64,000 bases of DNA from Streptomyces albireticuli (lineage in GTDB: Bacteria; Actinomycetota; Actinomycetes; Streptomycetales; Streptomycetaceae): NCBI RefSeq assembly GCF_002192455.1, contig NZ_CP021744.1, positions 5,303,501 through 5,367,500 of the forward strand, written 5' to 3'. Positions 37,504-45,468 of this stretch are shown here, in pieces (the stretch's first letter is position 1; each line of letters starts with the position of its first letter). Under the pieces are notes generated by a model that ran no database searches, was not told the DNA's origin, and saw only the letters and a program-made list of their open reading frames with translations. The position numbers and the translations under genes are program-made.

Positions 37504-38661
37504 GTGCAGACCCGGACGCCCACCCGGCCCCAGACACCGCCCCTGCCGACCGCCCAGCCGGTGCCGGCCGTGCCCCAGCAGGCCGAGCCCCCCGCGGCCG
37601 AGCGCCTGCCCGCCGACGCCCCGCCCGGGGCCGACCCGCCACCGGAGCCACGTCCGGCCGCCCGCCGGGGCGGAACACCGGCACCGGACCCCGACGCCGA
37701 CCCGGACCCCGCCGAGCGCGCCGCCGACGCCGCCCGCGCGGACACCAGCGGCCCCTCCTCCGACCTCTTCCGCCAGTACCTCCGCGAGATCGGCCGGATC
37801 CCGCTGCTCTCGGCCGCCGAGGAGGTCGAGCTGGCCCGCTGCGTCGAGGCCGGCCTCTTCGCCGAGGAGAAGCTCGGCAGCACCCCCGACCTCGACTCCC
37901 AGCTCGCCGTCGACCTCGACCGCCTGGTCGTCCTCGGCCGGATGGCCAAGCGCCGCCTCATCGAGGCGAACCTGCGGCTGGTCGTCTCCGTCGCCAAGCG
38001 CTACATCGGCCGCGGCCTGACCATGCTCGACCTCGTCCAGGAGGGCAACCTCGGGCTCATCAGGGCCGTCGAGAAGTTCGACTACGCCCGCGGCTACAAG
38101 TTCTCGACGTACGCCACGTGGTGGATCCGCCAGGCCATGTCCCGGGCCCTCGCCGACCAGGCCCGCACCATCCGCGTCCCCGTGCACGTCGTCGAGCTCA
38201 TCAACCGCGTCGTCCGGGTGCAGCGCCGGATGCTCCAGGAGCACGGCTACGAACCCACCGCCGAGGAGGTCGCCGCCCAGCTCGACCTCACCCAGGAGCG
38301 GGTCAGCGAGGTCCTGCGGCTCGCCCAGGAGCCCGTCTCGCTGCACGCGCCCGTCGGCGAGGAGGACGACGTCGCCCTCGGCGACCTCATCGAGGACGGC
38401 GACGCCGCCTCACCCGTCGAATCGGCCGCCTTCCTGCTGCTCCGCGAGCACCTGGAGGCCGTCCTGTCGACGCTCGGCGAGCGCGAGCGCAAGGTCGTGC
38501 AGCTGCGGTACGGGTTGGTCGACGGCCGGCCGCGCACCCTGGAGGAGATCGGCCGGATCTTCGGCGTCACCCGGGAGCGCATCCGCCAGATCGAGTCCAA
38601 GACCCTCAACAAGCTCCGCGACCACGCCTTCGCGGACCAGCTCCGCGGCTACCTCGACTGA
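37504..38661 (+). CDS. hrdA: RNA polymerase sigma-70 family factor, HrdA-type
   Basis: A 385-residue group 2 sigma factor. A Pro/Ala-rich disordered N-terminus (~85 residues) precedes region 1.2 (DLFRQYLREIGRIPLLSAAE), region 2 (YIGRGLTMLDLVQEGNLGLI and FDYARGYKFSTYATWWIRQA), region 3, and the region 4 helix-turn-helix (TLEEIGRIFGVTRERIRQIE). No long region 1.1, so not the principal sigma. Adjacency to dnaG matches hrdA of S. coelicolor; HrdD is the alternative. GTG chosen because GGAGG lies 9 bp upstream. Confidence 0.9.
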   Translation: MQTRTPTRPQTPPLPTAQPVPAVPQQAEPPAAERLPADAPPGADPPPEPRPAARRGGTPAPDPDADPDPAERAADAARADTSGPSSDLFRQYLREIGRIPLLSAAEEVELARCVEAGLFAEEKLGSTPDLDSQLAVDLDRLVVLGRMAKRRLIEANLRLVVSVAKRYIGRGLTMLDLVQEGNLGLIRAVEKFDYARGYKFSTYATWWIRQAMSRALADQARTIRVPVHVVELINRVVRVQRRMLQEHGYEPTAEEVAAQLDLTQERVSEVLRLAQEPVSLHAPVGEEDDVALGDLIEDGDAASPVESAAFLLLREHLEAVLSTLGERERKVVQLRYGLVDGRPRTLEEIGRIFGVTRERIRQIESKTLNKLRDHAFADQLRGYLD

Positions 38662-38707
38662 CACCCCGGCCCCCGGGCGCCGGCCCCGCGAGGACGGCCG
38701 CGGGAGG

Positions 38708-40132
38708 TTACTGGAACGCCCCGGGGTGGGTCTGCTCGCGCACCGTCGTGTACTGCTGCCGGACCGCCTGGCCCACCGGCAGGTCCTCGCCCGGCTCGAA
38801 GACCTGGCCGGCGCCCGCGGGCCACAGCGGGGGCTGCTGCGGGGACAGCGTCCCGTGCTGCACCCCGAGCGCCCAGGCCGCCTGCCGGGCCGCGCCCAGC
38901 GCCGCGTAGTCCGCGGGCTGCGGGACGACGACCTGCGCGCCGAACAGCTGCGGAGCCACCGCCTGCACGGCCGGCAGCTCCGCGGCGGCGCCCAGCAGGA
39001 ACACCCGGCGCACCTGGACGCCGCGCGAGCGCAGCACGTCCAGCGCGTCCGTGAGGCCGCACAGCATGCCCTCGAAGGCCGCCCGCGCCAGATGCTCCGG
39101 CTTCATGCTCTCGCGCCGCAGCCCGGCCAGGGTGCCCGCCGTGTGCGGCAGGTTCGGGGTCCGCTCGCCTTCCAGATACGGCAGCAGCACCAGCCCGTAC
39201 GCCCCGGGCGAGGACCGCAGCGCCAGCTCCGACAGGCCCGCCAGGTCCGTGCCCAGCAGCTCCGCCGTGCCGCGCAGCACCCGCACGGCGTTCAGCGTGT
39301 GCACCACGGGCAGGTGCATGCCGGTCGCGTCGGCGAAGGAGGTGATGGTGCCGGTGGGGTCCACGAGCGCCTCGTGGTGCACGGCGAAGACCGAACCGGA
39401 GGCCCCGAGCGAGACCACCGCGTCGCCGAGGCCGACGCCGAGCCCGAAGGCCGCCGCCATCGTCTCGCCCGTGCCGGCGGAGATCAGCAGGCCCTCCGGG
39501 GTGTGCCCGGCGGGCTCGGCGGGCGCCAGCACGTCCGGCAGCGTCACCTGGCGGCCCAGCGCCAGCTCCACCAGGTCCGGCCGCCAGGAGCCGGTCGCCG
39601 CCGACCAGTAGCCCGTCGCGGAGGCGTCGCCGCGGTCCGTCGTGCGCCGCGCGGGCCGGCCCAGCAGCTGCCACACCAGCCAGTCGTGCGGCTGGAGCAC
39701 GGCCGCCGTGCGGCGCGCCGCCTCCGGCTCGTTCCGCGCCAGCCAGCGCAGCTTGGCCACCGTCTGCCCGGCCTGCGGCACCGACCCCACGGCCTGCGCC
39801 CACGCGGCCCGGCCGCCCAGCGCGTCGGTGAGGTCGGCGGCGGCGGGCTGCATCCGCTTGTCGTTGCCCAGCAGGGCCGGCCGGACGAGCACCCCGCCCG
39901 CGTCCAGCGTCAGCATGCCCTGCTGCTGCGCCGAGACGCCGATGGCCTGGACGCCCTCCAGCAGCCCTCCGGCGGCGGCCTCGCCCAGTGACATCAGCCA
40001 CGCCTGCGGATCACCCTCGGAGGTCGTGGGGTGCGGGGCGTACCCCTGCCGGAGCACGGCCCCCGTGTCCGCGTCGCAGACGACGATCCGTGTGCTCTCG
40101 GTGGAACTGTCCAGTCCGGCGACTATGCCCAT
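38708..40132 (-). CDS. FGGY-family carbohydrate kinase (xylulokinase-like)
   Basis: 474 residues phosphorylating a pentulose or similar polyol. The N-terminal ATPase lobe starts GIVAGLDSSTESTRIVVCDA, with substrate-site VSAQQQGMLTLD and DASATGYWS; the C-terminal lobe has GASGSVFAVHHE and GVQVRRVFLLGAAAELPAVQ where xylulokinases have GGGAKS. XylB-like but the sugar is unproven. Convergent with hrdA. ATG start. Confidence 0.87.
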   Translation of the reverse strand: MGIVAGLDSSTESTRIVVCDADTGAVLRQGYAPHPTTSEGDPQAWLMSLGEAAAGGLLEGVQAIGVSAQQQGMLTLDAGGVLVRPALLGNDKRMQPAAADLTDALGGRAAWAQAVGSVPQAGQTVAKLRWLARNEPEAARRTAAVLQPHDWLVWQLLGRPARRTTDRGDASATGYWSAATGSWRPDLVELALGRQVTLPDVLAPAEPAGHTPEGLLISAGTGETMAAAFGLGVGLGDAVVSLGASGSVFAVHHEALVDPTGTITSFADATGMHLPVVHTLNAVRVLRGTAELLGTDLAGLSELALRSSPGAYGLVLLPYLEGERTPNLPHTAGTLAGLRRESMKPEHLARAAFEGMLCGLTDALDVLRSRGVQVRRVFLLGAAAELPAVQAVAPQLFGAQVVVPQPADYAALGAARQAAWALGVQHGTLSPQQPPLWPAGAGQVFEPGEDLPVGQAVRQQYTTVREQTHPGAFQ

Positions 40133-40173
40133 GCGGTGATGATGCCAAACTCCGCCCGGCCGGCCGTCACCGG

Positions 40174-40461
40174 TCAGGTGTTGCTCGTCCCCCAGTCGTC
40201 CTCGGTGGCCGCGCGCTGTTCGCGCAGCGAGCGGACCCGCTCGCTCACCGGGCCCGGCAGCCGGTCGCCGACCCGGTCGAGGGCCCGGGAGGCGAGGGCC
40301 CGGCCGTTCTGCGCGGCGGACTCCGCCGTATTGCGCACCGCCGGGTTCTGGGCGACCCGCTGCGCCCCCTTGCGCAACTGCTCGTACCGCTCACGGCCGG
40401 CCCGCGCGCCGAGTACGTACCCGACGGCTGCTCCGATGATGAACGTCAGCCGGTAGCGCAT
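40174..40461 (-). CDS. Small membrane-anchored YtxH-like protein
   Basis: 95 residues. One N-terminal helix with a glycine zipper (RLTFIIGAAVGYVLGARAG), then a charged amphipathic helix (RERYEQLRKGAQRVAQNPAV) and an acidic tail. This is typical of actinobacterial YtxH-like small proteins of unknown role. ATG with GGTGGAG 4-7 bp upstream. Confidence 0.78.
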   Translation of the reverse strand: MRYRLTFIIGAAVGYVLGARAGRERYEQLRKGAQRVAQNPAVRNTAESAAQNGRALASRALDRVGDRLPGPVSERVRSLREQRAATEDDWGTSNT

Positions 40462-40671
40462 CGCGCTCCACCCTTCCCTCGGATCCCTCGTGCCCCACAC
40501 GTCATCGCGGGGGCCGGCGGGCTGTGCTCCGCGCCTACCCGCCGGGTGCGAAGGTCACTCCCGGGGCACCGATTGGCGGAGCACCCCCCTGCTTGCGCTA
40601 ATGTATGTGTCGCAGCGAGCGCACGCCGCCCGGAACCCCGGTCGACAGTGCATTCGAGGCAACCGCAGCAA

Positions 40672-40744
40672 TCCCCTGTAGCTCAATTGGCAGAGCAGCC
40701 GACTGTTAATCGGCAGGTTACTGGTTCGAGTCCAGTCGGGGGAG
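40672..40744 (+). tRNA. tRNA-Asn (GTT), copy 1
   Basis: 73 nt without encoded CCA. Acceptor TCCCCTG/CGGGGGA with discriminator G, anticodon loop CTGTTAA giving GTT, T-arm ACTGG-TTCGAGT-CCAGT. All stems pair. Confidence 0.95.
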
Positions 40745-40749
40745 CGCGA

Positions 40750-40822
40750 TCCTCTGTAGCTCAATTGGCAGAGCAGCCGGCTGTTAACCGGCAGGTTACT
40801 GGTTCGAGTCCAGTCGGAGGAG
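40750..40822 (+). tRNA. tRNA-Asn (GTT), copy 2
   Basis: 73 nt, 5 bp after copy 1, differing at an acceptor pair (TCCTCTG/CGGAGGA) and in the anticodon stem (CCGGC...GCCGG) by compensated changes. Cotranscribed tandem duplicate. Confidence 0.95.
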
Positions 40823-40831
40823 CAAACGAAG

Positions 40832-40857
40832 AAGGACCCCGGAAGGGGTCCTTTTTT
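40832..40857 (+). terminator. Intrinsic terminator of the tRNA-Asn pair
   Basis: AAGGACCCC-GGAA-GGGGTCCTT followed by six T residues. Canonical rho-independent structure. Confidence 0.9.
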
Positions 40858-41002
40858 CGTACCCGGAGGGAACCATCCGGTCGTGATCGAAGTCCTCATG
40901 GTCAGGTCGGTCACGCAATGCGGACCCTCAGGGGCAGCAGATCGTATGAGCGGCTATGCTGCGGCAGACGGCGCGCACAGATGTGCGCGACGCGCCGTGA
41001 AC

Positions 41003-41076
41003 GGGGCGGTAGCTCAGCCGGTTAGAGCAGCGGACTCATAATCCGTCGGCCGTGGGTTCGAGTCCCACCCGCCCCA
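41003..41076 (+). tRNA. tRNA with CAT anticodon (Met elongator, or Ile2)
   Basis: 74 nt: acceptor GGGGCGG/CCGCCCC, discriminator A, anticodon loop CTCATAA, T-arm GTGGG-TTCGAGT-CCCAC. Not an initiator tRNA, because the acceptor's first pair is a regular G-C and the anticodon stem lacks the three G-C pairs. Elongator Met is most likely; a lysidine-modified Ile2 cannot be excluded by eye. Confidence 0.88.
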
Positions 41077-41122
41077 CTCACGCGACGTCAGTGCAGAAAC
41101 GATGCAACCTGCGTCTTCGGTG

Positions 41123-41148
41123 CCCCGCCCGGTTTCGACCGGCCGGGG
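41123..41148 (+). terminator. Hairpin after tRNA(CAT)
   Basis: CCCCGCCCGGT-TTCG-ACCGGCCGGGG with one mismatch, then TTTCG. Probable terminator of the single tRNA transcript. Confidence 0.6.
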
Positions 41149-41354
41149 TTTCGTGCTTTCGGGGCACGGGAGCCCGGGCGCGGCGCACGGTGGCCCGCGG
41201 CCGCCCCCGAAGTCGTACGGAGAGTCGTACGGGAGTCTGTACTGAAACCGGCGGTCGTGGGCAGGTGCCGGGCTTGGAGGAATACGTCCCGGTGGCGGCC
41301 TGTTGCCGCTGCTGGGCCACTCGATGCCACGAGACCGGAAGCAGGTAGCCGCAC

Positions 41355-41744
41355 ATGAGCAGCAGCACGGTGGAGCTCACCAAGGACAACTTCGACGAGA
41401 TCGTCTCCGGCAACGGGTTCGTGCTCATCGACTTCTGGGCCGCGTGGTGCGGCCCGTGCCGGCAGTTCGCGCCGGTCTACGAGGGTGCCGCCGAGCGCCA
41501 CGACGACCTGGTCTTCGCCAAGGTCGACACCGAGGCCCAGCCCGAGCTGGCGTCCGCGTTCCAGATCCAGTCGATCCCGACGCTGATGATCGTGCGGGAC
41601 AACATCGCGGTCTTCGCCCAGCCCGGCGCCCTCCCCGAGGCCGCGCTGGAGGACGTCATCCGGCAGGCCCGCGACCTCGACATGGACGAGGTGCGCGCCT
41701 CCGTGGCCCAGGAGCAGGAGAAGGCGCAGTCCGCCGGTGAGTGA
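41355..41744 (+). CDS. trxA: Thioredoxin
   Basis: A 129-residue cytoplasmic disulfide reductase with the redox pair C32/C35 in WCGPC, FAKVDTE, and the cis-proline in QSIPTLMIV. About 20 residues longer at the C-terminus than E. coli thioredoxin, with a helical Gln/Glu-rich tail. Its last 8 bases overlap the next gene, so they are coupled. Confidence 0.93.
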   Translation: MSSSTVELTKDNFDEIVSGNGFVLIDFWAAWCGPCRQFAPVYEGAAERHDDLVFAKVDTEAQPELASAFQIQSIPTLMIVRDNIAVFAQPGALPEAALEDVIRQARDLDMDEVRASVAQEQEKAQSAGE

Positions 41745-42333
41745 GCTGCTCCTGATCCGGCACGGGGAGACCGAGTGGAGCCGTTCCGGACGGCACACCG
41801 GGCTCACCGACATCCCGCTGACCGAACACGGCGAGAAGCAGGCCGAGGCGCTCCGGCCGCTGCTCGCCGGGCGCACGGTCGGGCCGGTGCTCGCGAGCCC
41901 GCTGAAGCGCGCCCTGCGCACCGCCGAACTGGCGGGCCTCGACCCGCGGCCCGACCCCGACCTGCGGGAGTGGGACTACGGCGGCTACGAGGGCGTCAGC
42001 ACCGACGAGATCCACCGCACCCGCCCCGGCTGGTACCTGTGGGACGACGGCGTCGTCCCCGGGGACGCCGGGCACCCGGGGGAGACGGCCGCCCAGGTCG
42101 GTGCCCGCGCCGACCGGGTGCTGGCCCGGATCGCCCCCTGGCTGGCGGAGCCGGACGGCCCGGATGTCGTCCTGGTGGCCCACGCCCACTTCCTGCGGGT
42201 CCTGACGGCCCGCAGACTCGGGTTGCCGCCCACCGCCGGGGCCCTTTTCCGGCTCGACACCGCTACGGTGAGCCGGATCGGCACCGAGCACGGACGCCCG
42301 GCGCTCGTCGCCTGGAACCTGCCCTCGGCCTGA
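41737..42333 (+). CDS. Histidine phosphatase (phosphoglycerate-mutase-like)
   Basis: 198 residues. The catalytic LIRHGETEWS carries the phosphorylated histidine and the second catalytic His is in VLVAHAHFLRVL. It lacks the insertions of true phosphoglycerate mutases, so it is a phosphatase of unknown substrate (acid phosphatase or cobalamin-type). GTG start inside the thioredoxin gene. Confidence 0.9.
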   Translation: MSELLLIRHGETEWSRSGRHTGLTDIPLTEHGEKQAEALRPLLAGRTVGPVLASPLKRALRTAELAGLDPRPDPDLREWDYGGYEGVSTDEIHRTRPGWYLWDDGVVPGDAGHPGETAAQVGARADRVLARIAPWLAEPDGPDVVLVAHAHFLRVLTARRLGLPPTAGALFRLDTATVSRIGTEHGRPALVAWNLPSA

Positions 42334-42488
42334 CGCCGCCGCCCTTGGTCCGGCCCGCTGTGTCATGGGCCCGCGCCGAGCGTGTCGGAACCGGGCCCCG
42401 GGCGGTGCCGGACCGATGATCGGGGGCGGTAGCCCGACCGCCCGCGGTCTTCATATGATCAATTTCTTTCCGATGGAGGGATGTCCTC

Positions 42489-42914
42489 GTGGCCACGACC
42501 CGCACCGCGCACACCGTCTGGGAAGGTGACCTGCTCAAGGGCAGCGGCACCGTCACCTTCGACTCGTCCGGCATCGGCTCCCAGCCGGTCTCCTGGCCCT
42601 CCCGCGCCGAGCAGGCCAACGGCAAGACCAGCCCCGAGGAGCTGATCGCGGGCGCCCACTCCAGCTGCTACTCCATGGCGCTCTCGCACGGCCTGGCCGG
42701 CGCCGGCACGCCGCCCACCCGCCTGGAGACCAAGGCCGACGTCACCTTCCAGCCCGGCGAGGGCATCACCGGCATCCACCTCACCGTCCGCGCCGAGGTC
42801 CCGGGCCTGGACGCCGAGGGCTTCGCCGCCGCGGCCGAGGACGCCAAGAAGAACTGCCCGGTCAGCCAGGCGCTGACGGGCACGACGATCACGCTGACGG
42901 CCGAGCTCGTCTGA
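42489..42914 (+). CDS. OsmC-family peroxiredoxin
   Basis: 141 residues reducing organic peroxides with a Cys pair, C60 (AGAHSSCYSMALSH) and C123 (KNCPVSQ). Sequence is closer to OsmC than to the Ohr protein encoded 7 kb away. GTG start with GGAGGG about 8 bp upstream. A strong terminator follows. Confidence 0.92.
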   Translation: MATTRTAHTVWEGDLLKGSGTVTFDSSGIGSQPVSWPSRAEQANGKTSPEELIAGAHSSCYSMALSHGLAGAGTPPTRLETKADVTFQPGEGITGIHLTVRAEVPGLDAEGFAAAAEDAKKNCPVSQALTGTTITLTAELV

Positions 42915-42935
42915 GCCGGTCCGCGTCCGTTCGCA

Positions 42936-42977
42936 CCGAGGCCGGTGGGACACCTTCGGGTGTCCCACCGGCCTCGG
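42936..42977 (+). terminator. Terminator with TTCG tetraloop
   Basis: A perfect 19-bp stem (CCGAGGCCGGTGGGACACC) closed by TTCG, 21 bp after the OsmC stop. Also placed to end the convergent sortase gene's transcript. Confidence 0.85.
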
Positions 42978-43005
42978 CCGTGTGTACGGCCTCCGCGGCC
43001 GCGCC

Positions 43006-43575
43006 TCACGGCTTCAGGGTCGCGTAGACGATCAGGTTCTCCACCGGGTGGCCGTCCGCGTCCAGCTCGCCCGCGCAGGTGACCAGGCGCAGCGCCCGTT
43101 CGGAGGTCTCCCCGTAGACCTTCCGCGTCGGGAAGGCGTCCTTCCCGACCTTCTCGGTGCCCGTCACGGTGAAGTGCAGCACCTCCCCGTCACCCCGCTT
43201 CACGTTCACGGCCGCCCCCTTGCCGACCTTCCCCAGGTCGTGGAAGACGGCTTTTCCCTCGCGGGTGTCGTTGTGCCCGATGATCACGGCCGCCCCGGGC
43301 GTCCCCGGCGTGGCGCCGCCGGTGTACCAGCCCGCCGTCATGCCCTTCTCCGGCGGCGGCACCTGCACGGTGTCGTCACTGTTCAGCCCGAGGCGCAGCA
43401 GGGCGCTGTCCACCCCGATGGACGGGATCGACACCCGGGACGGCTCCTCGGCGGAGGCGGGGGTGCCGCTGGCTTCGCCGGTGCCGGTGGTTCGGCCGGT
43501 GAGGGAGCAGGCGGTGAGGGCTGTGAGGGTTGCGAGGGCGAGGAGGAAGGGGATGGCGAGGGGTTTGGTGCGCAT
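43006..43575 (-). CDS. Class F (E/F-type) sortase
   Basis: 189 residues. An N-terminal hydrophobic segment ends in LTAC, which reads like a lipobox. The sortase barrel runs from RVSIPSIGVDSALLRLG, with catalytic H101 (VIIGHND) and C167 (LRLVTCAGE). The catalytic Arg is not obvious at the usual place near VENLIVYA. Class F sortases of actinobacteria have poorly known substrates and no sorting-signal protein lies next to it. ATG start. Confidence 0.86.
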   Translation of the reverse strand: MRTKPLAIPFLLALATLTALTACSLTGRTTGTGEASGTPASAEEPSRVSIPSIGVDSALLRLGLNSDDTVQVPPPEKGMTAGWYTGGATPGTPGAAVIIGHNDTREGKAVFHDLGKVGKGAAVNVKRGDGEVLHFTVTGTEKVGKDAFPTRKVYGETSERALRLVTCAGELDADGHPVENLIVYATLKP

Positions 43576-43714
43576 GGGGGCCGTCCGGGGTGGGGGCGGG
43601 GTGGGCGGGTTCCACGCTAGGGAGGGGGGTGGGGGTGCGCTTCGGGTAAACGGCCAGTTTGTCCTCGGCCTAAAGGAGGAGGGGGGTGGGCGGGGGCGGG
43701 GGCAGGGTGCGGGT

Positions 43715-43950
43715 GGGGTGCCGCTGCGCGGGGCCTTTCCCCACCCCGCCCCTTCCCGGAACCGGGGGCAAGCCCCCGGGCCCCCGTTCCGCGCTCCGCG
43801 CGGTGTCCTCAAACGCCGGACGGGCTGAAATCAGCCCGTCCGGGGGCACCTCCCAGCGGTAGCTGGGGGAGTTTGAGGACCGGGGTCCGGGGCGGAGCCC
43901 CAGTTCCGGGAAGGGGCGGGGTGGGGAAAAAGCCCCGCGCAGCGGCACCC
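43715..43950. repeat. Intergenic palindromic repeat, copy pair 2
   Basis: Two copies in inverted orientation: CCGCCCCTTCCCGGAACCGGGG at ~43745 and its complement at ~43905, with a nested GTCCTCAAAC...GTTTGAGGAC around CGGACGGGCTGA-AA-TCAGCCCGTCCG. Can extrude as a long cruciform. No gene within. Confidence 0.7.
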
Positions 43951-43980
43951 CACCCGCACCCCCGCCGTACCCGACCCCCG

Positions 43981-44580
43981 CTACACCCCCCGCACCCGCT
44001 GCAACAACCCCCACGTGAACTCCGCCACATAATCCCCCCGCCCCCCACCCGCGGACGGTCCCGAGAACCCCAGCCCCCACCGCGTCGGCGCCGTCCCCTC
44101 CATCGGCCGGGCCGGTGCGAACGCCCGGGCCACCTCGTCGACCGTGCACGACCACGGGCGCAGGTCCTCGACCGTGCGGAGGGTGGGCGCGGGGGCGTCC
44201 GGGGCGCGGATCAGCCATTCGTTCCAGACGGCGCCGCCGGGTGCCGAGAGGACCTCGAAGCGCAGGTCGGGCCAGAGCGGCACGCGCCACGTCGCCGCGT
44301 CGAAGGTCAGGTCGCCCACGCGCCGCTCGCCCGTGGTCTCCGGCGGGCCGAGCACCGAGCGGTAGCGCGTACTGGCACCACGGCTCTTCGGCGAGCGCAC
44401 CATGGCCTGCCAGCGCCGGTTCGCCTCCCGCATCGTCGTGCGGTCGACGCCCAGCTCGCGCAGGGCGTCCTCGACCAGCTCCGGGTGGTGGTCGGCCATC
44501 CGCCGCAGCAGGACGAGCTGGAACCACAGGGGTCCGGAGACAGGGGTGGACCCGGACAAGGGGTCGGGCGCTGCGCTCAT
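43981..44580 (-). CDS. Conserved hypothetical protein
   Basis: 199 residues, soluble, no signal peptide. A helical N-terminus (LWFQLVLLRRMADHHPELVE, DALRELGVDRTTMREANRRW) is followed by a beta-rich part with VWNEWLIRAP and a C-terminal FTWGLLQRVRGV. I do not recognise a family; it looks like a Streptomyces-conserved protein. ATG is tentative, since another lies 9 bp upstream and neither has a clear Shine-Dalgarno. Confidence 0.7.
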   Translation of the reverse strand: MSAAPDPLSGSTPVSGPLWFQLVLLRRMADHHPELVEDALRELGVDRTTMREANRRWQAMVRSPKSRGASTRYRSVLGPPETTGERRVGDLTFDAATWRVPLWPDLRFEVLSAPGGAVWNEWLIRAPDAPAPTLRTVEDLRPWSCTVDEVARAFAPARPMEGTAPTRWGLGFSGPSAGGGRGDYVAEFTWGLLQRVRGV

Positions 44581-44745
44581 GCGTGCCATCGTCGCGCATC
44601 GGCACGCCCCGGACCCGCCGTCGGGCGGGCCGGGCGAGGGCAGGGGCGAGAACCGGACAGCCCCGCACCCACCTTGCCCCTGAACGTATGTTCGCCCCGG
44701 TTCGTTAGGGTCGGGCACGTCAAGATCACCACATACGGAGGCCCG

Positions 44746-45468
44746 ATGGCCGCGCAGGGCGACCCCGCCGCGACCCCGACCACCCCGCCGCTCCTCCGCC
44801 TGCGCGGGGTCGGCCGCGTCTACGGGGAGCGGCACGCGCTGCACCCCCTCGACCTCGACCTCGAACCCGGCACCTGCACGGCCCTCTTCGGCCACAACGG
44901 CTCCGGCAAGTCCACGCTGCTGCGCATCGCGAGCGGCCGTGACACCCCGACCACCGGCAGCGCCCTCTTCGCCGGCCGCCCGGTCTCCGAGGACGACCCG
45001 GAGGTACGGGCCAGGGTGGCCGTCGTCGGCGACACCGTGGCCATGTACCCCGACCTGACCGTGCGCGAGCACCTCGAACTGGTCACCGTCGCCCACGCGG
45101 TGGACGACGCGCAGGAGTGGATCGACCACGTCCTCGCCGACCGCCGCCTGTCCGACCACGCCCGCGCGCTGCCCGGTTCGCTCTCCTCCGGCCAGCTCCA
45201 GTCGCTGCTGCTGGCCGCCGCGCTCGTACGCCCCCGTGACCTCCTCGTCCTGGACGAGCCCGAACAGCGCCTCGACCCCGATGCCCGGGTCCGCCTCGCC
45301 GAACTGCTGACCGGCGAGAAGGAGGACGGTGTGGCGGTCCTGCTCGCCACCCACCAGGCGGACCTCGCCGAGGCGGTCGCGGACCGGATGATCGCGCTGG
45401 AGGACGGCCGGGTGGTGGCCGAGGGGCCGCCGGCGGAGGTCCTGGAGCGGCTGGAGCCGCGCGGATGA
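44746..45468 (+). CDS. ABC transporter ATP-binding protein
   Basis: 240 residues: Walker A GHNGSGKST, signature SLSSGQLQS (a variant of LSGGQ), Walker B LLVLDEPEQRL, and H-loop LATHQAD. ATG with GGAG upstream. Its stop overlaps the start of the DUF6297 membrane gene (ATGA), so together they form an ABC-2-like exporter with unknown cargo. Many Streptomyces carry this pair. Confidence 0.9.
   Translation: MAAQGDPAATPTTPPLLRLRGVGRVYGERHALHPLDLDLEPGTCTALFGHNGSGKSTLLRIASGRDTPTTGSALFAGRPVSEDDPEVRARVAVVGDTVAMYPDLTVREHLELVTVAHAVDDAQEWIDHVLADRRLSDHARALPGSLSSGQLQSLLLAAALVRPRDLLVLDEPEQRLDPDARVRLAELLTGEKEDGVAVLLATHQADLAEAVADRMIALEDGRVVAEGPPAEVLERLEPRG

Noticed and set aside
40555..40914. Minus-strand frame across both tRNA-Asn genes
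   Set aside because: It reads antisense through two complete tRNAs; the repeated peptide is just the duplicated tRNA sequence.
41003..41160. Integration site of a mobile element at the tRNA(CAT) 3' end
   Set aside because: No integrase gene and no second copy of the tRNA 3' end were seen nearby.
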